Assembly (NCBI GenBank): GCA_914767715.1
Contig: OU612075.1
Span: 16,864,001 to 16,928,000 of the forward strand
Reading direction: 5' to 3'
Source: Membranipora membranacea
Lineage: Eukaryota > Bryozoa > Gymnolaemata > Cheilostomatida > Membraniporidae
DNA: 64,000 bases
The notes under the pieces: model-generated
The model's database searches: none
The model's input: only the letters and a program-made list of their open reading frames with translations
Told to the model about the DNA's origin: nothing
In this document: piece after piece, positions 57,851 to 64,000 of the stretch
Layout: every line of letters starts with the position of its first letter
Position numbering within the stretch: position 1 is the stretch's first letter
Program-made: the position numbers and the translations under genes

Positions 57851-58016
57851 TTATGTTAGTTTAAGCGCTCAAACTGTGCAGGGATACCTGGTTGTAGCTA
57901 TCACGCTGTCACTATCAACTATTCTCCTCAGGGTGATAATGAAATGCTACAACCAGAGATCCCGGTACAGTTTGCCTACAGTAATGCCGACTCATTATTC
58001 CGAGACTATAGGATAA
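57851..58016 (+). CDS. Orphan last exon encoding a transmembrane segment and short tail
   Basis: After a strong acceptor (TTTTCTTTTTCTACAG) the frame reads YVSLSAQTVQ, then a helix (GYLVVAITLSLSTILL), then RVIMKCYNQRSRYSLP and a tail with two more Tyr, ending ETIG. AATAAA follows at 58020-58025. This is the form of a terminal exon of a type I membrane protein, but no partner exons are visible between it and CHM. It may be a remnant of a duplicated receptor gene like the Ig gene downstream. It could also be an alternative last exon of CHM: a second acceptor at TGTGCAG|GGATAC would be in phase with CHM exon 14. Family unknown. Confidence 0.5.
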
Positions 58017-58642
58017 AAAAATAAAAGGTTTACTAGAATTTGATGGCATGTCATTGGTATCACATAAAGTGTATAAATACCATCCATTTATGAAGCGGGT
58101 TGTTGAACCTATTGTATATCGTCCTTTCTGTAATGATACAACATATTTTTTATGACAAATGAGAAGTCAAACTGACAGCTGCGCTTTTATATCTTCATTA
58201 AAATCAGGGTCTTTTTGTGTGACGAAATCTGTTGTTATAAGATCACGTTTCAACAAAATATCCGCATCCCGTCACTTAGACAGTGAGCGCAGTTTGTGGT
58301 CTTGATTACATAGCAATCCATGATAAGAAAGTTTGTTTATAGCCTTGGCACCAAAAATACCAGCATATCCTAATTGATTGACATTATCTAACTGTATGTA
58401 TTTGAAGAAACTGTGGCTAGTTTGACCAGTATGTAGAAGTTTGAGTGATAAGACAGAGAGTAAGGCTGGGTTGTATGAGCTAATCATTTTCTTGACGGAG
58501 AAGGCTTAGGCTTATCTAAAAGTGAGCTTAGTAAATTCAGTGATAAACTTGGAGGCTGATCACACCCAGTCATTGCCTCACTGATATCTTTAGTGGCCAG
58601 TCAGTTACCTGTTAGCATATCTTAGTGACAGGGAGGACAATC
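58017..58642. other. Intergenic stretch before the Ig gene
   Basis: Ends in the probable first exon of the Ig gene. Nothing else recognised. Confidence 0.4.
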
Positions 58643-61600
58643 ATGGTGAGTAACGGATTTATGTATGTCTTGACATGCTTTGTTTGGTCCCCCACAACCG
58701 CTGCCCGTTAGAGATCTAATTAGTCTATCTTGGCAGGCTTTGTTTGGTCCACTGCTTGCTATAGATCGATCTACTTGGATGGATTGGCTGGAAATACAAG
58801 TTGAGATTCAGGCTTGTAGTTGTTGTAGGCAGACCCTTGATATTTGAGAATGTGGGTGATGTTTATGTCATTGCATTCAAGTAGTAGTGTTTTGTTGTAA
58901 GTGAAGTATCATGTATCATACTAGCTAGTAACATTCAAATGTGAATTGGACTGTTATTCACACTTTGCTGTGGATATTTTTTTCAGATGTTCGTAGGTTG
59001 GATAGTTGCTGCTTGTCTTGCACTTGTTGGCGTCTCAGCAGATGTAAAATTTATTGGTGAGTAGCTCTTTATTGAAAAGGAAACTTTTTTACCAGAGAAT
59101 CCACAATTATAAAGTCTCATTTGATTTCTAGTCTATGTAAACTTCGAGGATGTAACTTGTGCTGTTGACACAAGGGATAATTAGCTTAGGCCTGAAGGCC
59201 AAATGATGGCTCAGACAAGGTAGCGCGTTGGCACTTTTGTTCACACAGTTATTTTCTCTTCTCTCAGGTACTTATGACTGGGCAGCAGTGGCTTCCTTGG
59301 GTGAGAATGTCACATTCCCGTGTGTACTCAGTAAAAATGTCTCAGAGCTGGCGCTACCAGAAAATTCTGAAGTTGTAAGAGACTCAGAGCGATGGCAACT
59401 TCCTAACAGCCATGAGCTCATCGGTCCCTGGATTGATGAAAGGTGAGGAGTAATAAAAAAATTCTCAAGCTGGCAAACTAGTCTAATTGCTCCGATCATG
59501 AATTTTTGATAATTCTTGATAGTCTCTTACAGCTACTGTGACTACAGTGCACCTCACTTAGATCAAACCTCTTTGGGCCACCAGAATATGTCGTCCTAAT
59601 TAAGCAAAGGCTGAATTACCTGACATTAGGATACATTGAGATTTGGCGAAAGTGAGAAATATTCCTTGTCTGCCTAACAGGGGACGTAGATTCTGGAATC
59701 TGCAGTTAGTGGAGTATGCTGTATTTCTATTGTACCTTTTTTCTATAGAAAAAGCCTTTTTTATAAATACTCATAAATACGTCATTGCCTTCTTATTGCT
59801 TCTTTTGTTTTTTGTTTTCACATGGTCTTATTTGCTTCATGCATTGATCGGTGGTTAATAAAAGTTCATAATATACCTTACATACCCTACATATTTAGTA
59901 TGAATTTTTAACCTATCCATGTTTATAAAGTTAGCGCCTTTTAATTTAATTTTCATCGGTTTTTTTCTTCAAACCACCATCAGGATAAAAGTCAATGGAT
60001 CCAAAATGACAGTACAGAATGTGGGAATGCAAGACAGAGGTATATATCTGTGCCATGTGGAACTGCAATGCATGCCATCAGTAAGTCATATTTTCCCCAC
60101 TTGAAAAAAACAGCAACAGTCTGCCATTAACATATCTGCAATGCGTCAACAGGAAGATGGAAGTCAATTCCGCCCCTGAAGATAATAAACTGCATGGGGC
60201 AAAGTTTTTTACGCCACCATGTACAAACTATAAATGCTTTTTTATTTTAAACAATTCTAGCTCTGACTTTTTTCCATTTTTTTTCATGTTTACTTCAAGG
60301 CCAGTATTCACACCAAATTTCATGACATGTATACTTGTCTTCTAAGTGACCAGATGGTTACGATCCTAGTTAGTGGCATTACATTATCAAACACTCATTT
60401 TAAATGAGTGCTTGGTAATGTAATGTAATGCCACTAACTCGAATTGCAGCCGTCTGAGCACTTAGACTAGTCTGTGAAATGTAATCAATCAGTTAATACA
60501 CACCAACGAATAACCAGACCGCTGTCCACTAATGTGTGAGTTGTATTTCCAGACGAATTGCAGCGATCCTACAGAGATGTGGTTCAAACATGGACTAAAT
60601 CTGAACGGACCGTTATATGCTAACCTCATGGACAAGTACAGGATGAATTTCATAATCGCCTCGGCCTCAGCAGGAGGAACATTATGTGAGTTAGAGAGAG
60701 CTTATCTTATCTTAAGTATCCTCTTATGTGAGGTTGTGAAATCTCTGTGCACTTAGGCTTCACTATGCAATGATTCTCTATCCTAGAGTTAAGTCATTTA
60801 CACAGGATGTCAATTTTTTCAGATAAGACCTCACTCTGAAAAACACGCATCATGTGAGAGCTGCGAATCTGACAAAACCTTGTTGAAAAGAACGGTTGAG
60901 GAATCCAATTGATGCAAACTGCTACATTTTTCATGCAGTCCCAATGATTAGCTAGTGTGTTTAGACCATTAGAGAACAGGACAGGGAATGCAGCCTTGAT
61001 CAGATGTTTCATTCTATAGATATGTGTCACATACCAGATAATCGAACGTCATATATCATGAATTCCCGTTGCTGGTTATATAATCTGGATCCTGTCTGAA
61101 GGCATTAGTTCTATACATATCTTGTGTAGACATAGTATCTTCTCAGAGCGACTAGGTGTAGGGTACAGCTAGGTGTAGGGTACTAGGTGTAGGGTACAGC
61201 TAGGTGTAGGGTACAAGGTGTAGGGTACAAGGTGAAGGGTACAAGGTGTAGGGTACAAGGCGTGCAATCAAAAGGCCAACCGTTATTTCTTGAAAATTAA
61301 TCGAATTATTACTTGAACCAGAGTCAACAGCTACATTTAGTCCGAGACTCATAGCCCCCCCCCCCCCCCCGGCAGATATAATGACAGAGCAGAGACTAAC
61401 ATTCCCTGGTAACTTCTTTGTGTGGTTCTGCTTTAATTGAGATTGAGAAGCTTTTAGCCCCTGTTAGGTGACATGTAATTGGAAATACCATTTAAATCAA
61501 ATCTTGTTCACCAGAATTCTATTTAATCAAGCCAATGATTGACAAGGACTTGGCAGAAACCTTGTGACCGGTCTACTATGAAGCTGTCAACTTTCTCAAT

Positions 61601-61746
61601 GATTACATGTTTCTATGGTTACAGTGCTATTCTTGGTGAGCTGTCTGATCTACAAGTTCAGATACAAAGATCCATTTAAAAATGATGACGATCTGGATAT
61701 GCCAGCCTACAGCCAGAAAGCAGGGACTGAGGACTCTAGACTCTAA
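58643..61746 (+). CDS. Single Ig-domain type I membrane protein
   Basis: Exons 58643-58645 (ATG directly before a gtgagt donor), 58987-59056, 59268-59442, 59984-60080, 60553-60685 and 61625-61746 give 199 residues. Translation could instead start at 58987. A signal peptide (FVGWIVAACLALVGVSA) is followed by a V-like Ig domain: GENVTFPC holds the first Cys, and MQDRGIYLCHVELQC is the D-x-G-x-Y-x-C motif with the second Cys. The expected core Trp is not clear. The membrane helix (NFIIASASAGGTL then LLFLVSCLIY) spans an intron. A short tail with FRYKDPF and PAYSQKAG follows. Function is unknown; the form suits adhesion, recognition or a channel-associated subunit. AATAAA at 61926-61931 ends the message. 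Confidence 0.75.
60369..60438. repeat. 70-bp foldback in an intron of the Ig gene
   Basis: GTTAGTGGCATTACATTA and TAATGTAATGCCACTAAC pair, with ACTCATTTTAAATGAGT at the centre. Confidence 0.75.
61151..61262 (+). repeat. Minisatellite of AGGTGTAGGGTAC units
   Basis: Seven to eight copies of AGGTGTAGGGTAC with A, AGCT or no spacer between them; one unit reads AGGTGAAGGGTAC. Intronic to the Ig gene. A run of about 15 C follows at 61355. Confidence 0.85.
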
Positions 61747-61925
61747 ACTACCGTAGTAGAGAACAAAAACTATGCTCATCAAGCCATATTGCATTTGAAA
61801 AGTTGATCTAGCCTAACAATAGTGTATACTAGATGTTCTTATGTTCATACCACACTGTGTGTGTTTTATTGAAATTTTTTAAAACTTCATGATGTAAAGT
61901 AAATACTGCCAATCTCGTTTGTAAT

Positions 61926-61931
61926 AATAAA
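61926..61931 (+). terminator. Poly(A) signal of the Ig gene
   Basis: AATAAA 180 bases past the stop codon. Confidence 0.6.
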
Positions 61932-62115
61932 AAGAAACAGTTGTAGGAAAATAACGGTTGCATATTGAACATGTGTGTAGAATAAGACTGGGAATATTTA
62001 CATTATTTACAAAAGAGAAAGCTTACAGATACAGCACGTGCGAGAGCAAAGTATTTATGACTATCGCTCCCAAGATTCAAACAGACAACAGCTTTATGCA
62101 GCTCCGTTTAGGCTG

Positions 62116-63880
62116 TCACAATTCTTGTATGTAAAATGTCTCTTGTTTCTGAAATGCCGCCTCCTCAAAAGTTAATTGTGGGGACAATTCCGAGATCTTT
62201 CTACGTGGAAAGTTGGCAACCAATTCATATTTCTTCATATCATAACCCATATCACTGACGTATAGTAATAATGCCTACAAGAAGAACAAGTAATTGTAAT
62301 ATTGGACTCGGCTAGCTATGATATTAGCATTCGGCTTCCGCAGCTTTTACTTTGTGCTTTCATAAAAAGCCAGTATTTCCATAACAGGCTCATGATGTGC
62401 CTTTTGCATCATCCTACACAATTTTGAATAGTATTGAGTAAACTTGACATGGCTCAACTTCGTTTATCGGGGTAAGTAAATTCATGTGTCCTTATTATTT
62501 ATTGCTTAGAGTTAGCTAGTCATATGAGGGAATATACATATTAGAGAAGGAAGAAGTATTCCAAACTATCAACTCAAAGCGAAAAGATGAATGAGGTCAG
62601 AGACTTTTTTTTAAAAGTTGCTGAGTATGAGATAATAAGTAAGAGGTTTATTGAGATTTGGGTGTGGATCATTACTCTACATACTTTGACTGTGTATTGT
62701 GTTTTGGTTGTCCACTGAGATCGTGATTGGTCAGGTTTCCTGAATAGAATCTGTATATCAGTACCTACAATCAGATAAATGATCAGATGGTTAACAAATA
62801 ACAAACCACATGAATTCTGTATGCGAGAACGTTTGGTTTCTGTTATGCTATGACTATTAGACAGGGATTCAGTTCAACAATTTGGAGTTATCTACTCAGG
62901 TCGGGTATAAATAGAGAGCTCCACACAAAAACAAACCAAACCCTTCAGACACTAAAAACAAAACCAAAACACAAGTGGATGGGTCTCTACAGAAATAGTA
63001 CATGAGTAGATAACACCACAGAAGCAATATCAAGCAAACCCCATAAGACAGACACTGTTGGCCTGAATCCCAGGCTATATGGCTATGTGGAAACTCAGTA
63101 ATGCTAATCAAACATTCCAAGAGGTACAATTTCTGATAACTAGGTATGAGTGACTCACTGTGGAATATGATGCAGACAATATCATTATACCAATTGGAGC
63201 CTTGAGCCTGGCATCAGCATCTAAATGGGCTCAGTGCATTAAATATCCAAAGACCAGCAGTTGCAACACATAAGTCAGAGATAGGCTGATGAAATTAAAC
63301 TTATGTTAACTTGTGTTTGAATTATAGTTAGAGTACTAATCAACATATATAATAAAAAGACATCATGTAAATCCAACCTTAAGGTAGGTCATGGCCATCA
63401 CTGATATTATGCTTGATGTAAATTATGTTGATCCTGTTCGCCTTTATTTGGGATTGCCCTCGCTTACCAATAAGCTTTATGTACAGGGGAGCAACTCTGA
63501 ATGCAGGCAAGCTGGAGAAAACTTGATCTAGACGGATAGGCCAAGATACCATAGAAATCAGAGTCACTATTGTAATCGTGGCTTTTCGTTGACCACACGC
63601 CATGATCCAGATAGTTTTCACAGTCTCTATGCATCCATAATGATAATTATATTAACCATGACATTTTAATTTTACCTGTTTCAGAAATGTAATCCTTCCA
63701 GTTTGTACTCTCATCAGACTGGAATGTGGGCGCTGTTTCAGTGTTAGAACTGTCAGTACTTGATTTGATTATATTTGTGTTACCATTACTTGGCTGTGAG
63801 GAAGATTTGGCCACATTTGTTCCTGACTTCGGTTGTTTGCCTTTATTTTTGGATTTCTGCGAGATTTTGATTTGATTTGG
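62116..63880 (-). CDS. UBXN7: UBXN7-like protein, C-terminal exons (UBX domain)
   Basis: Three minus-strand exons, 63676-63880, 62685-62764 and 62116-62274, join in phase and end at a stop. The first is a Ser/Lys/Asn-rich linker. The other two form a UBX domain: ILFRKPDQSRSQW (strand 1), then a helix, then YELVANFPRRKISEL with the FPR-type loop that binds p97/VCP. The end is LTFEEAAFQKQETFYIQEL, best matching UBXN7 (NFPRRKLS...EAGL.PQET..VQE) and next best FAF1. UBXN7 links p97 to ubiquitin ligases. The rest of the gene lies beyond the right edge. It converges on the Ig gene, with 369 bases between stops. Confidence 0.8.
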
Positions 63881-63909
63881 CTACAAGAAAGAGCAAAAAA
63901 TATGGTGTA

Positions 63910-64000
63910 TAGACAGTTTTCTGAGCTCTTATTTATGCCTCAATTCGGAGTTGTCCTCTCTCCAGTTTGGTCCTTTAAACCCACGCCGCATAGGAAAACC
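63910..64000. mobile_element. Family B MITE, left arm (cut by window end)
   Basis: TAGACAGTTTTCTGAGCTC, TCAATTCGGAG and CACGCCGCATAGGAAAA occur in the same order as in the copy at 54305. About 90 bases are visible. Confidence 0.85.

Noticed and set aside
1-64000. CRISPR arrays, bacterial operons, prophage
   Set aside because: Intron-bearing animal genes throughout; no regularly spaced repeats of that kind.

Overview
The window is AT-rich nuclear DNA from a metazoan. Genes are split by many GT-AG introns of about 0.1-1.5 kb, neighbours lie on both strands, and there are no operons. Conserved animal genes are present: a TRAPPC2/sedlin orthologue, a SPATA4 orthologue, a Rab escort protein (CHM/REP), the 3' end of a UBXN7-like gene and part of a probable otopetrin. 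There are also three lineage-type cell-surface genes or gene pieces. Together with the mix of LINEs, MITEs and one Gypsy element, this fits an invertebrate, possibly an early-branching one such as a sponge or cnidarian. I cannot fix the phylum from the sequence alone.

Layout. 0-2 kb: two exons of a multi-pass membrane protein (probable otopetrin, minus strand, running off the left edge). 2-9 kb: gene-poor, with foldback elements and an old LINE fragment. 8.8-9.6 kb: unrecognised minus-strand coding segments flanked by a local direct repeat. 9.9-25.6 kb: a graveyard of non-LTR retrotransposons. Almost all lie on the minus strand and include a CR1/Jockey-type element (17.1-20.6 kb) and an L1/Tx1-type fragment (15.7-16.9 kb). 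26-28 kb: a minisatellite and unassigned sequence. 28.1-38.4 kb: a mucin-like type I membrane protein gene with a Tyr-rich tail. Its second intron holds a 6.7-kb Ty3/Gypsy element in antisense, with 221-bp LTRs and a perfect 5-bp target duplication. 41.9-43.8 kb: TRAPPC2 (+). 44.5-48.0 kb: SPATA4 (-). 48.4-57.7 kb: CHM/REP (+, 15 exons). SPATA4 and CHM are head to head with 337 bp between their start codons. 57.85-58.0 kb: an orphan transmembrane exon. 58.6-61.7 kb: a single-Ig-domain type I membrane protein gene (+). 62.1-63.9 kb: UBX-domain exons of a UBXN7-like gene (-).

How the genes relate. CHM/REP and TRAPPC2 both act in Rab-dependent membrane traffic, and UBXN7 is a p97/VCP-ubiquitin adaptor. 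SPATA4 has a calponin-homology-like domain of the SPEF1/CLAMP type and is linked to cilia and sperm. Their adjacency is ordinary genomic neighbourhood, apart from the likely shared SPATA4-CHM promoter. All exon models were spliced by eye and checked for reading-frame continuity. The TRAPPC2, SPATA4, CHM, Ig and mucin-like models each give whole numbers of codons.

The most unusual feature is downstream of the Gypsy integrase. Two overlapping reading frames together look like a degenerate SGNH-hydrolase (GDSL esterase-like) fold followed by a long charged coiled coil. Several MITE families are also defined here by their own target-site duplications: hAT-like with 8 bp, and piggyBac-like with TTAA.
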